Under the pieces are notes generated by a model. It did not search any database. It saw nothing but the letters and a program-made list of their open reading frames with translations, and was not told the origin of the DNA. A stretch of DNA of 64,000 bases from Chamaecrista fasciculata (Eukaryota > Streptophyta > Magnoliopsida > Fabales > Fabaceae): NCBI GenBank assembly GCA_003254925.1, contig QANZ01034347.1, positions 84,980-148,979 of the forward strand, written 5' to 3'. Both the position numbers and the translations under genes were made by a program. Shown piece after piece: positions 50,701 to 63,391 of the stretch (position 1 is its first letter; each line of letters begins with the position of its first letter).

Positions 50701-52318
50701 TTACCAATTTCTACTTATTAAACAGAGTTCATTGGATTATAACTCTAAGATGTCAACCTTAAAGGTTTTTACCTTCCTGCAAGTGACTGCAATGTCCATT
50801 GCAAATAGCACTTCCATATATTAACCCGAGGTCTTCATAATTAAGCAAGGTCTTGTTCCTATACGAACTCACATGTGGATGTGCCTACATAATCACTAAA
50901 CTGTAAAATCATAGAAAATGCAACACTATCATAACGTCAATAATAGTATACCTTAATGTAATTATCCCAAGCATCATCATCAGCAACAATCCTTTGCTGC
51001 TTTTCATCCCAAAAAAAGCCTCCTACTTCAAGTAGATCTTTCATATTAAAATAGTAATTCCTAAGTTTCTTGTAACGGTGCTTCAAGAAACTTTTGTCAT
51101 ATTGAGCATCAAATTGTTTGTTGAACAATTTATGCATTAACTTCCACGCTTTTCTGTTGAATGTATTATGGATCTTATTACCACTTTTATGTTGGTCCAA
51201 CATAAGCTTCAAAAAATAACAGTCCATTGCTAAAGTCCAATCTGTATTTGGATGCTCTCTAGCAACTGGGGCGGGATTGCTTGCATCAAAACCTGCTAAA
51301 CCGGCTAGTAGTTAGAGATCCACATTGTCCAAAATAGTATATAGGTAAGACTACCCTAGGCTTCTTTTCAAATCAAGAATGAAAAACATGTTTGGTAGAG
51401 GAGAAGTAAAAAAAGGCAAGAAGATGCACCAAAGGTCAAGAATTCCAGAAAGTTGGAAATATGAGCTGGAACGTGGATTTATATGTACAAGGGCATCCTT
51501 TAAAAGGGAGGTGAAATATGAATTATGGATAAACAAAGACTACAGGTACTGCTGCAGGCATGAATTATGGATCAGATTCTGCAAGATTAATAAATGCGGA
51601 TTTTTTATGCTGGATAAAATCTTATGTAAGCTGAATCGATAGGGGTCCAGAAAAGTGTCTCAAATTGAATATCCAAAAGAGAGATATGCATCTTCAATGC
51701 TTATGGCAAATAATAATCAAAACAGCAGCGAGCGGTCTATAAAAATATAGAAACAAACCAGTGTTCACTCCTTGGAAATCATCATCGAAGTCTACATCAT
51801 GACTTGACAAGCTATATCTTCCATCTGCACTCGTATGGGCATATATTAAGCACAAATCATTGATGTTCACCAGTACTTTATTTCTGTAAACTTGTACATC
51901 AGGGTGTGCCTGCATACCTGCTAGTCAGTTTATATCACAACATGGAAATGAATATATTGTGAATGAAGAATTTATGCACCTTAATATAGGCATCCCAGAC
52001 ATGGTTACTGGCAATCACCATTTGTCTAGTTTTATCCCAAGAAAATCCATTTTGGTCAAGAAGATTCTTTATGTCGTTGAACTGAGTCCACAAACAAGTG
52101 TAACGACTTTTGAGGACATTTATATCATAAGAAGATCCAAAGTTAGCATTAAACATGGCCAACATTTCATTCCAGGCTTGTTTGTTGAAAGTATGGCCCA
52201 TTCTGTTACCCCTATGCACCTGATCCAACAATAGATCGATAAAATAGCTTTCCATTGCCATTGTCCAGTTTGTCCTTGATCGGTCATTGCCTGTGGGTAT
52301 CTGGCTGTGGCTGCCCAT
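47717..52318 (-). CDS. Protein with five tandem Myb/SANT-like (Myb_DNA-bind_3) domains
   Basis: Ten exons joined without a frame break give 903 residues: 52318-51980, 51909-51759, 51292-50952, 50884-50773, 50243-49906, 49834-49708, 49549-49227, 49149-49005, 48748-48411, 48214-47717. Each repeat uses one exon of 323-341 bp for a DNA-binding-like helix bundle. Its pattern is W-T-MD-Y-(I/L)-LML, then FNKQAW, LK-R, LL-NGF-WD and VWDAYIK. A second exon follows with HPD-YR-K-NY-DL-LIYG. Introns alternate phase 0 and phase 1. The last exon adds a nuclear-signal-like KKKPKVMK and a C-terminal [20 protein letters not shown] segment. The architecture resembles Arabidopsis At2g24960 as I recall it. The domain family is also related to transposase-associated Myb-like proteins; the role is unknown. 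Confidence 0.88.
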
Positions 52319-54071
52319 TCTCTTTGGCAAAATAATTTATCAAGATTATGAATTCTTTCTCTTTTTCCTTTTTTTCCTAATAGATATAGAATGAGCTCAC
52401 CAATTCACAAATCATAAGCATATTTTTGCTGGAGATGTGCTTTAAGTTGGGACTACAGTCCAGCTCATATGCAATAATATAGCATTAAACCACAACATTC
52501 GCTTCGTTCGTCATATACAATACATGGCTGGCTATCTTGGATAGTCCGAAATCTGCAAACCACGAAGTTGAAGATCCATGGTCAACTTAGCATTAGCAAA
52601 AACTGTAGCGAAATCACTAAGAATGAACCATATAATCCAAACGACACCGAAAAGCTCACTGGTAATCAAGAAACTCAAAATGAAAGTAAGTCCTTCAAAT
52701 TTTACAGGAAGGAGCAAAACAAATTGCCTCGAAATTTATTAAGTTGTCCGGGTTCAAATTTAGTTGTTAAAACAACCTTAGCATATAATCGAGAAGATGA
52801 ATACTCACATTACGGTATCAAATTCATTAGGTTTCAGATAACCTAGACAACAAGTACCAGACCATACTTGTCTGGGTTCAGCTCGAAGGAAGTATTTCCA
52901 AGATTTACTGTCAGAAATCCATTTGTTTCCAGCATTTTCTCAGCGACCAAACATCAATTTTATGCGTGAAGCAGAAAGAGTGAGTTTGGTACCTTAATTT
53001 ATGAACAGCAGGCAGACAGCTAAGGCTTCACCGACTATCCTGTTGCTTCGTCATCAACTACACTATTTCTTTCGTTGTCTATTATGACTCTATGAAGTGA
53101 ACAATGAAGCAATCTAGACGGACATGTATATATCAGTATTCACTTTATAACCTTGGTTGATTCATGAAGTAAATTAATTTTCCAACTTATAGGGGAAATT
53201 TTATGGAACAACATTTTTATCTGATATAGAATTAGGGATCTTAGATAAAGATTTAATTATGTTGACTAAATTTTTTTTCTTTACTTTAATAATTAATCAT
53301 GACTTTTTGTATCAAGAATGAAATATCAAAAGAATAAATCGCCCTAAAATCTTCTTCAAAGCAATATTCCCGATTCCATTCTGGTCTTCGTATCATTCTT
53401 CATTGTCAGCTGAAGAAATGTACAGGACTATCATTCAAGTCTTTCTGATTCTTGGTGGAGAAGGTATAGTTCATACTTTTTCTTTTCTTACTAAAACTTC
53501 GATTTGGACAACCATTTAAATGTGCAACAAATAATAATAATTACACGTGAATCTAAAACGGATAACTAAGCTACACTTTAGGTGAGAGGACCTAAGTTCA
53601 ATCCCTAAAGTTAACATTGTTAGGAGGACTCTAAATATTTCGCTACAGAAAACCAAGTGAGATTGTAGGATACTCATAATTTAATCAGATAAAAAAAAGG
53701 ACAGTTAACTAGTGGAGAGGCACTTCATCTACACTCGCAATTAGTATTCTCTAGCAACCAGAAAAAAAAAATTACACCAGTAATTCAAACTTTCACGGTG
53801 GAATTAGCATTGTAATTCCTTGAAGCTCAACAGATTCACAAAATGTTGAGTCCAACTCAAGGCACAATCTAAAAACACAATTTTTTTTTTTTTTTCAATT
53901 TCCAAGTATTCAAAAGCTATTCATTTTCAATTTCCCGATCGTGAATTGTTCTCAGTTCTCCCTGCAGATAGTGAGTGATTCTAGTTAAGCTGCGTTTCTA
54001 CATCGACTATAGAAAAGGCTAAAGTTACAGCAACAACGTTAACAACACAATCCAAAAGCAAAAGCCAGGCT
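52319..54071. other. Intergenic between Myb/SANT gene and SPC22 3' end
   Basis: Contains the 5' region of the Myb/SANT gene (a further non-coding exon is possible) and, at the right, the SPC22 3'UTR. No other gene is recognised. Confidence 0.55.
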
Positions 54072-56358
54072 TCATCTGTACTCCTTTGGTAATTGGTATC
54101 CAGGCATGACTATTTTGTCAGCAAACATTTTGCCAGTTTTGGGCATAACATGCCAGTGCAATGTCAAGTTGAATTCTTTACCACGTAAATTGCTTCCCTG
54201 GCCATCAAAAGTGGAAAAATTAATTAATTCTTAAGCACTCAACCATTTCATCCATGATCCATACAAAAGCAGCCGTGAAGAATTGTATACCTGATCAATG
54301 AGGCGGTACTTGTTTGAAGTATGAATTGAAAACTTTGCGTGCTCTTTAGAAGGAATAATACCATCCCACAGGGATATCTAAAAAATGGCACCTCAAGAAT
54401 TTAATTCAACATATCTAGCATATCATGCAGAAAAACTCAGATTTTTAAAAGAAAGTGGAATTACAACCTAAAATTCAAAAGCATAGCAATCATTTGAGGG
54501 GCATGAATAGTTTAAACAAACTCTGAGTAGCCCAATGGCTGCCTCAGGAATCAAAACTCAATGCTCATCAACTCAGCGTTACCATGGCTTTCTTTTATTC
54601 TTTCTACTTAAAGAGATGTCACGAACTAAAATATTGATTGAACAGCATTATATCAAAATAGAACATGAAACCAGACTAATCTAATCTCACCTGATTCAAG
54701 GAATTCTTTGGGGTTTCATATTCAGCAGCTAGAAATACAAAAACCTGCAAGCATAATAACAAGGGGCAAAAACTAAGTCCCTAGAGAACTTCTAGTTTCC
54801 AATTTGTTAACATAACAAAATAGAAAGTGAAACATGATATAACAACAGTGAAAGATGAGGAAGAGCAATATATAAGATAGATTAAGACATGCATCACATC
54901 TCCATTATCATAAAATTTCACTCTTCTATGTCTCCCTTTTTTCAGAAAGCAAATGAGAATACTTATACAAAAGAAAGTAATGTAATGAACAAATTCAAGT
55001 CAATAACCTGTTTCGTATTCCATGTGAAAAGAGAATGTAAATCTGCTGATATGTTTAGAGTCAAGCTGACCTGCACGAATAAAAAGGATTTTCATATCAG
55101 GTTTAACTGTGTAGTAAGTTGAATTTTGATCGTCAGAATCTCAGATATTGAGGTGGTTCATGACACAACTATACATGATGTAGTGAGGGAAAATTTAACC
55201 AGTAGCAAGCAACCATTTGTAAAACAACACACTGACAGTTAATTGAATAACAAAATAGAAAGTGGTAACTACTTCTACAAAGACTATGAAGGCTGCTCAT
55301 CATTAATCTAATTGGCAGCCATGTACATTATGTTTCAAGAGGGAAATTCCTTTTTTACCAAAATTTTCATGAATCTTTCAACTCAAAAACTTTCAGCAAT
55401 TTGTATTGTCTTGTCAACTAAATGCCAGTAGGATTCAAGTTCATGACATATATTTAATAAACTTCCTTTTCCTGACCATCACACAGTAAAATTACTGTTT
55501 GGAAACATACATGCAAAGGGACAATAAAACTGTGAAAATCAACCTCAACGATGATCTCATACATCAGCAGATATCGAATCTCAATTTCCATGATTTTTGA
55601 ACTAACTATTTCAGTCGCCTTTATGGAAACTATCAATTAATCAAGAAGGCTTTACTTCCCAGACCCTGAGGCCATTCAGTTCAGTGCACAGAACGCGCGA
55701 GACTGCCCTATACTGGCTACTTATTTTTAATTCAAGGAAATTCAGAAAGAAGGGTAGGTGGATACCATAATCTTTCTAACAGCATTCATTCTTCAAAGAT
55801 TTGCATTGCTGATAGATATACAACAAAAATAACCATATAAATACTCGCAGAATAAACTTGCTAAGTTAAACTCTTAAAGTTTGCAAATAAATGAATTGCA
55901 CAGGAGAAAGACGAAACTGGATGAAATACCATTTTGCGCTAATCACACATACACATGAAAAATCGAAAGATATATGGCACATCAATTTACCAGTACAATA
56001 CTTTTGAAAAATAAAGCGAACCCCAAACTAACAGTGAAAAATTAAGAAATACCTCGTCGTTCCCGTTTGGCTGCTTCTGAAACCAGTTGATATTCAATAC
56101 CTACATCCGTGTACGCCAACATAATTTAAGCAAATCAAATTGAGTTAAGCAATTGAAAACAGATAAAGTACAGTGAATTACAGATCTGTGAAAGGGGAAT
56201 CAGTAAGAATGAGAGAAGAAGATAGTAGTAACCTGAACTTGAGCTGATGGAAAGGGGGAGTTAAGGTTGTCAGATAGAGAGGCTATGGCGCACATAAGAG
56301 CGAGAATAGTAACGGAAAAGGTTAGCAGAGCGTTGGCTCTGTAACCAAAAGAATACAT
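54072..56358 (-). CDS. SPC22: Signal peptidase complex subunit 3 (SPC22/SPCS3)
   Basis: Non-catalytic subunit of the ER signal peptidase complex. Six exons give 167 residues, the length I remember for the Arabidopsis protein: 56358-56233, 56100-56053, 55070-55008, 54744-54691, 54377-54291, 54197-54072. All five introns are phase 0. [20 protein letters not shown] is a short cytosolic tail followed by the single membrane span (about 9-28). The luminal domain includes [76 protein letters not shown] and [22 protein letters not shown] is the glycosylation sequon. Confidence 0.97.
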
Positions 56359-56831
56359 TTTAAAGGGAAAAACAAAATGGTTTTGGGGATTTCTTCCGAC
56401 GAATGAAAATGGCGGAGGAAAGGGGTTTCTTCCTCCGTTCGAACGTCAGAGTAAAAGAGTAGTGTCGTCGTGAATCCACAATTCTCACTGGTTGGTCATG
56501 GTGTTTGGGCTGAAAATACTCTTTCTTTATTGTAATCTGACGACGAAAGTAAACTGAAATTCGAGGGAAATGGGCTCGTGGCCCAGTTCGGAATTGAAAA
56601 ATAGGTCATCTTAAATCTTAATGACTGATAGAAGATTCATTTGGAAAGTATGAACTAGGAATTGAACTCCACATAAGTGAATTGGCTAATGGCATGGCAT
56701 TGCCCAATGTAATTTGTTTCTCATGTTGTAAGGCCTCAAAGCATATGCCTAAAGAAGTTAATTTTTTTTTTTACTATAAAAAAGTAAAAAAACCTGCAAT
56801 TGTCTTTTGTTCACGGTCCATATAAAAATTA

Positions 56832-57236
56832 GGGTAAATTACACTTTGGTACTTTGTGGTTTGACTCTATTTCACTTTGGTACCCTGTGGTTTGAAATCT
56901 AACACTTTGGTACCTTGTGGTATTCTCCATTAACACATTGGTACCCTTTGAAGCTATTTTGTAATTTTAATCATAACAAATTTTGCACAAATATTTTTCA
57001 TGTTTTCATTTTAGTCCCTAAATAATATGGATCCATGGACCTATTTGTAATTTTTTGAAACTTTTTTGGGGTCAATATATAATTTTTGCAAAATTTGTTA
57101 TGATTAAAATTACAAAATAGCTCCAAATGGTACAAAAGTGTTAATGAAGAATACCACAGAATACCAAAATGTCGAGTTTCAAACCACAGGGTACGAAATA
57201 AGGTCAAATTACAGGGCACCAAAGTGTAATTTACTC
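56832..57236. mobile_element. Hairpin MITE of the 430-bp family, copy 3
   Basis: Starts GGGTAAATTACACTTTGGTA and ends GTGTAATTTACTC. It is 405 bp, shorter by small internal deletions. Flanks TAAAAATTA (56823-56831) and TAAAAGTTA (57237-57245) match at 8 of 9 bases, the clearest 9-bp target duplication in this family. Confidence 0.88.
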
Positions 57237-57245
57237 TAAAAGTTA

Positions 57246-58151
57246 TATAAATAAACTCAATGCTGAAAACATTGCTCACGCAACTGATGCTGTAAGCCTT
57301 CGAAGAATAGCCTAATGAAGTTTCCTTTCTCCTGCGATTCTTTTCTCTTTTTTTCTCATCTTTATTCTTTTATGCTTCATTCTTATTCCCATTTCTCTTC
57401 GTCTTTTTTGGGGTTTAACTTTGTGTTGTGACTCGTGATCAATCATTCTATATTAGATATACTGGACAAAAATTTTTATCAAAAGTCAAACGGCGCGAGA
57501 TAGTATAAAGCGGACAGGCATTTATCGCTAGAAACTATAAAGTAACACTGTTTAATAAAAAATAAAAAAATTATCTGTTAAGGTATAGTTAAGGCATTTA
57601 TCTCTTAAGAGCATATGTTTTCTAAATAAAATTTTAGTCCCTAAATAATATGCGAAGTTGACAGCCTATAATAGACTTTAAGACCTCGATTAACATAATT
57701 AGACTAAACAAATGACAAATCACCTAATTATTGATTGTCTTTTGGACGGACTCCGTCGATTACTTTAATAAACGCATCAAAATTATTTTCCATTCTATCT
57801 GTCAACGAAAGCTCCTCGCAAGTGCAAACATTAGTGGAAAAACCAAAGCTTAATAGTTAAGAAGAGTTCAATTTTTTATGGCATCATTACCCACTTACTG
57901 TGAAAACCCATGTTTGGCTACTAGTACTTTGAGCTTAGCCTGTCATCGCGTTTTCCGCACAAAAAAAAAAATTAAAAAAATAAAAATAAAATAAAACCAC
58001 AATATTTGATATATAAAAAATAGATATTATCCTACCTTTTACAAAATATCTAGCAAACACTGGAACAAAAATTAATGGAGTCTCAAAGAGGCTTGATTTT
58101 TTGAAAAAAGAAACAAAAACAGAAGTGGATCAAGGTAAGTGGTGAGTGAGA
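57246..58151. other. Intergenic, 3' side of the HIPP gene
   Basis: No gene is recognised; AT-rich, includes the HIPP 3'UTR at the right. Confidence 0.55.
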
Positions 58152-59890
58152 CTACATGATAGTGCAGCTCTCAGTGTTCTCATCACTGAAGACGTGTGTG
58201 ATAGGATCGCCGGCGGGATGAATCGGTAACGGCGGCGGCGGCGGCATATATGGCCGTCCGTACATCACCGGCGAGTACATATTTGGTTGTTGATTATGGT
58301 TGTTCATCATCATAGCCATGTACTGTTGTTGCTGAGGATTATACTGAGGAGGAAGATGCTGTTGCTGATGATGATGAGGTTGTTGCATTTGATGATGCAT
58401 TCCCTGATTATAATATCCACCGCCGTTCATCGCCGGCGCCGGTAACCCTTGCACCGCCGCCTGTAAATTCCTCAATTGCTCCATTGAGGCCATCTGGTTA
58501 TGGCCCATTGGGCTTGGGCTTGGGCTTGGGCCCATAGGATGGCCCACACCTTTTCCATTACCATTACCATTTCCACTACCATTACCAGCTTTTCCACCCT
58601 TGCCTACTTTACCATGATGATGATGAGGAGGACTCTCAAATTCATCCAAATTATCACCAAAATCACTATCATCAAACTCATCATCATATTCGTCCTCTAA
58701 TTTATCAGATTTACCTCCTCCTTTCTTACCTTCTTTCCCTTTGTTATTTTTACCACCACCACCACCATTGTTGTTCTTATTTTTGCTTTTGTCACTACCT
58801 CCTCCTCCTCCTCCTTTCTTGCTTTTTTGACCAAAACCTAGAAAACCTAGCAAACCAGTACCACCACTACTCTTTCTGTTCTTCTTTTTATCACCACTTT
58901 CTCCCTTGTCTTTCTTACCTCCATCCCCTTTATTATTATTATTTTTCTTACCTCCATTATCCCCAATTTTGAAGTCATTATTATTATTATTTCCAGCTTT
59001 GCCCTTGAATTGCATTTGGATTGCTGCCAGATCCATGAGATTGAGATCGCCTTTCTTGCCACCACCATTATTATTTCCACCTTTATTGTTGCCATGTGGC
59101 CCACGCGCATCCAACATCATGGGCATCATCTTGTTAGGCATACCATGTCCATGACCATGATGACCAAAATCTTCCTCATCCTCATCCTCGTCATAATCAT
59201 CATCATCAAACTCATCAGAATCGTCAAATTCATCTTCACTTTCATCCTTCTGTGGCAAGTTGAATTTGACAGACTTTTGATTTTTGGAGGGAAATTTCAG
59301 ATCCTTTGCTCCTTTGTTCTGAAATTGAGATTGTTGAGGTTGAGGTTGATGTTGATGTTGATGTTGACCTCCTTTCTGAGACTTGTTGTCTTTTCCCCCT
59401 TTGCCATGTCCATGTTGATTCGTCGGAAACATCATTCCTCTTTGCCCACCCATTAATTCAGCATGTTTTCCTGAACTTTTCAGCTTTTTGATTAGTTTTG
59501 CTGGATCCACATTCCCTGATACCACAGCCTTCCCTTGCTCTGCATCTATGTTCACTGAATACACCCCTGAAAATATATATACACAAAATAAGCAAACATA
59601 CACATATTTAATCCTTAACATAATTTGAAATTCAAGCTAGAGATATATGTGTTCTATAATTATGTACCGTCGATTTTCTGTAGCAGTTTCTTTACTTTGT
59701 GCTCACACCCATCGCAGTGGATATTAACCTTGAGAACACAGCTCTGCACAAATCAGTTGGCACAAACAAGTGAGGAGAAAATTAAACACTAAAGTGAAGC
59801 TATAGTTGAATAACTAAAAACATGAGATATATATGAAGTTAATTAGGAAGAATTTTTTACCTGAATTTTCAACATGTCTTGCTTACTCAT
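58152..59890 (-). CDS. HIPP: Heavy-metal-associated isoprenylated plant protein (HIPP), long low-complexity form
   Basis: Three exons (59890-59861, 59743-59668, 59566-58152) give 506 residues. One HMA domain occupies about residues 8-75: [19 protein letters not shown] supplies the CXXC metal site, followed by [20 protein letters not shown]. The rest is low-complexity: HQ-repeats, acidic DE-runs ([18 protein letters not shown]), GN/GK-rich runs, and a Pro/Gln/Met-rich tail. It ends in CTIM, a CaaX box for farnesylation and membrane attachment. HIPPs bind heavy metals and act in metal homeostasis and stress signalling. Large one-HMA members of this form include Arabidopsis HIPP32-HIPP34 (At3g05220 is HIPP34, from memory). 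Repeat-length slippage is likely in this exon. Confidence 0.95.
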
Positions 59891-60821
59891 TTTCACAAAC
59901 ACAAACAGAGAGAGAGAGAGAGGGAAAGAAATTAAAGGGTGTGAAGTGAAGAGTGAAGAAGAGAGAAGATATTTTGTTTTTAGAGGACTCAAAGGCGGTT
60001 GACAACTTATCTCTTTTGGCTTTGTTGTCTTGCACAATTTTCCGTACAGTATACACACACTCTCACACACGTACACATTCACTCACACACACAAACACAG
60101 AGAGAAAGTGTGATTGATAGAGAGAGATGAAGGCGGTTGCTGTATCTGCAACACTCAGTGTTATAAAACAACTGGCAAGTAAGTAGGCAATACTAATACG
60201 AATACCTTTCTCTATGAGTTGGCTTCTCTCATGCCTTTTTCATTTTGTTTTAAGCATAAAAAAAGCTTCAATCTTTTCAACTTTGGAGTTGTTTGACAGC
60301 TTTATTATGCCATTCTTGGACATTATTTATTATACGTCTTCTTATATCCATCATTATGGGCCGGGTTTTTCAGCCCATGTTACTAGGCCCAAGAGAAAAG
60401 GAAAGTTTCCTCTTTCTCAAAATGTTTCTATTTTACTTGAGGAATACAAAAGGTAATAACTTGTAGCTGAATGAATCTTCCTATCGTCCATGCGTGCAAG
60501 CAGAATCCTCTGAATGTAAAGTTTGTAACTTGGAAGGCATAACTGGTGATTTGGTTAATTAGTTAATTGATTTGTAATTTGACCCACGAGTGTAGATAGA
60601 TATTCGCTTGATTTTCAAGTAAAATCTTGACTTATTAACTTCTCTTCCTAGTCCTGTCGCGTCGGAAAGATATTTTCGTGAATGATGTTACTGTTGCAGA
60701 AGCATTTAAGTAAATAATCACCGTACGATTCCATTTTCCCCGCTCAGACTTTCCTTTTTTCCTGATGATATTCTGTTGGATCAAAATTATTAGGACTTAT
60801 GTTATAAAATATCTTAATTAA

Positions 60822-61225
60822 TAAAATATCTTATATCTTGAAATTTATAAAAATTTATTTAAAAGATAATTTTTATGTTTGAAAATTCATTTGACGAATC
60901 GAAAGAAACCTTAATACCCTAAAAACACATGTTAGAAAGACCCAAATTACTAATCACAAAAGTAAATTTCTTGGTCGTTAGGTAACTTTGACATAATAAT
61001 TTTCCCACGGTTGTGCAATAAAAAATATGGATTTATCTAACAAGTACCCTTAGACACATTTTAATGTTTCTTGTGATTGATCGATCAGTAGAACATATTA
61101 TATCTTGAAATCTACAAAAATTTATTTCAAAAATAATTTTTAATATTTAAAAACTTACTTGACCAATCAAAAGAAACTTTAACATGTGCCGTAAGCCTTT
61201 ACGGCACATGTTAGAAGGACCCAAA
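60822..61225. repeat. Pair of ~130-bp direct repeats
   Basis: About 60822-60945 and 61092-61225 share TTATATCTTGAAAT, AAAAATTTATTT, TTGA(C)CAATC/TCGAAAGAAAC and ACATGTTAGAA(A/G)GACCCAAA in the same order. The right copy carries a perfect hairpin at the place where the left copy has a short unrelated string. Confidence 0.7.
61181..61212. repeat. Perfect 14-bp-stem hairpin
   Basis: AACATGTGCCGTAA, a 4-base loop GCCT, then the exact inverse. No T run follows, so it is not a typical terminator. Confidence 0.85.
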
Positions 61226-62049
61226 AAATATTATTGTCTCAATAATTTTTGTTTCCACATCATTATTTTTAATATAAGTTAATTTTTGGAAAAAAAAAAT
61301 CCGTTCAGAGATTTTGATTGGTTGAGACTTGAAACTTGAAGGGCAGTTCTAATTCTCCACCTCTTTACATTTTTTTCTAATTAATTTTATCTAATGTACA
61401 GACAATTAGTAAAATATTTGTCTCCGTAAATTGGGGAAGTATTATGGAATCATTCTATCAAACAAAAGTATCATAAAAGCAGTAATAGATACGACTATAT
61501 TTCCAGTTAAATGAGAAAATCATCATTCAGACGCTTCATAGTTGCTAACCGAGGTTAATAATGACTTCAATAGTAATAGTGCCAATACAAAATCCGAAAG
61601 CTTCCTCTTTATGACATCACGAAATGTACAATCATTAAATACACAGTACTTTTTATCATTCAGCAACATATGACCATATGTATTGTATAAAACTTATAAC
61701 AACTTCTTACTTCCCTTTCTTCCCAATTTTTCAATACTTATATTATTTTGGCTGTCTTGTGCAAACAGACCTACTTCAATGTCTTCTTCTATATAAACTA
61801 GTCATAATTCTTCTCAATTTTTCTATAAAGTATTTTTATCTATTATATACTTTATTTGTTAAAAAACTATTTTATGGCACTTTACCAAAGACTCTATCTC
61901 TTCTTCCACAGGGTTCTTTAAACAAATACTATTATTTATATTTACAATTACATCATGCATAGGCATGATAATCATAATATAACATGTGTGCGCACGGGTA
62001 TCTTATCAGTTAAATAAAATAAAATCAAAGCGAAAAAGTAAAAAACAAA

Positions 62050-62587
62050 GGGTCAAAGGGTCATTTTGATCTTAAATGCATGTCCTAATTTTCATTTTGG
62101 TCCCTTATGTTTCAAAATGTTCAAATTGATCCTAAATATTTGCAAAATGTCTCATTTTGGTCCCAACTATTGAATATGACTTGTTTCAAGTTCAAACGTC
62201 ACGAGTTTAGAGTTACGTATTATTCTCGAAGAATACTTTATTTATCCAATTGGGGCCATCAGCAAACGATGTCAAATCGATCATAAAAGTAGACCTCTCG
62301 TTTCATGGTCAAACAAACAAAGTTGATTATATCTCTCTTTTTTTAAATTCGAATCCGACGAATTCAGAGCTACGAGTTCCTCTTAATAAGTTCTTTAAAC
62401 TTGAAATAAGGGACGAGAAAAATATTACCAAATTCAATAGTTTAGGACCAAAATGAAACATTTATCAATTTTAAGACCAAAATAAATCATTTTGCCAACA
62501 TTTGGGACTAATTTGATCATTTTAAAATATAATGGACCAAAATGAACATTCGGACATACATTTAGGACCAAAATAACCCTTTGACCC
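62050..62587. mobile_element. 538-bp fold-back element with GGGTCAAAGGGT ends
   Basis: The left end is GGGTCAAAGGGTCATTTTGAT. The right end, reverse-complemented, is GGGTCAAAGGGTTATTTTGGT. ATTTTGGTCC-type words are mirrored toward the centre. A-rich flanks hide any target duplication. No transposase frame. Confidence 0.75.
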
Positions 62588-63391
62588 AAAAAAATACTAA
62601 AAGAAAAAAAGACAAAATGGGTTGCGAAAAAAGCAAGAACACTATAAGGACCTCTCAAACCCCATCCTTGGGTATAGCAGATAGAGCCATTCACAAGAGT
62701 CAAATAAGGCAAAGTTTGTAAGTGTGTTTAAACTTTAAAAGGATTCAACAATCAGCCAGAATCTCGTGAAAGTTTGGACTCTCTGCTTCCTCAACCAAAA
62801 TCATTGTTTGTCTTCATTTCAATCTCCAAACCCCAAATGTGCTGTGATGTCTCCTTTTCTTTTCAATTTATCCCTTTTTTTAAAAAGAAAAATCAATAAA
62901 AGGTTAAGTGTATGTAACTGCGAAAGATATATATTGCTGTAGATGGTGACAAAAGAAACACCCACCAAAGGGAACACTCACTACCCCTAAAAATCCTAAC
63001 TCTTATCGAAAACGCTTTTTTCTAGCTAGTGCACTTTCCATTGCTTCTTCCTTAATATTTGATTATTATTCAACTGGTTGGTGCATGCTAATCTGCATAT
63101 ATAGATAGTGGCTGTTTTCTTTTCATACTTCAACATCCATCTTGTGGCCAACGACAACTAGTAATAATATATATATTAAAAAAAAAGAAATAGATATGCA
63201 AGATTTGCAGATCCTTCGTTAGGGGGGGGTTTCCACTGGCATTCAGATACTTTTTAAGAAAAAAAAAATCATCTGTATTACTATTAACTTTTGATTTGGA
63301 ATTCTGGGTTTTAAACTCCGCAATTTAATAAATCAGTAACCTTTTAATATCGAACTATGGTTTAGGATTTCAACGGGTGTTTTATTTAATT
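62588..63391. other. Intergenic, AT-rich
   Basis: Nothing recognised beyond homopolymer runs. Confidence 0.5.

Larger units (their letters stand above)
59891..62049. other. HIPP promoter and intergenic
   Basis: The first ~230 bp are GA-, CT- and CA-rich microsatellite-like sequence next to the HIPP start. The rest is AT-rich without a recognised gene. It contains the direct repeat and hairpin listed separately. Confidence 0.55.

Noticed and set aside
52568..52846. Plus-strand frame of 92 codons
   Set aside because: No recognisable protein; lies in the 5' region of the Myb/SANT gene on the other strand.
58500..59491. Several long plus-strand frames opposite the HIPP gene
   Set aside because: They arise from low-complexity repeats on the other strand; no family resemblance and no splice or start context.
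61181..61212. Hairpin as a transcription terminator or miRNA precursor
   Set aside because: No T run follows, and the 14-bp stem with a 4-base loop is too short for a plant miRNA precursor.
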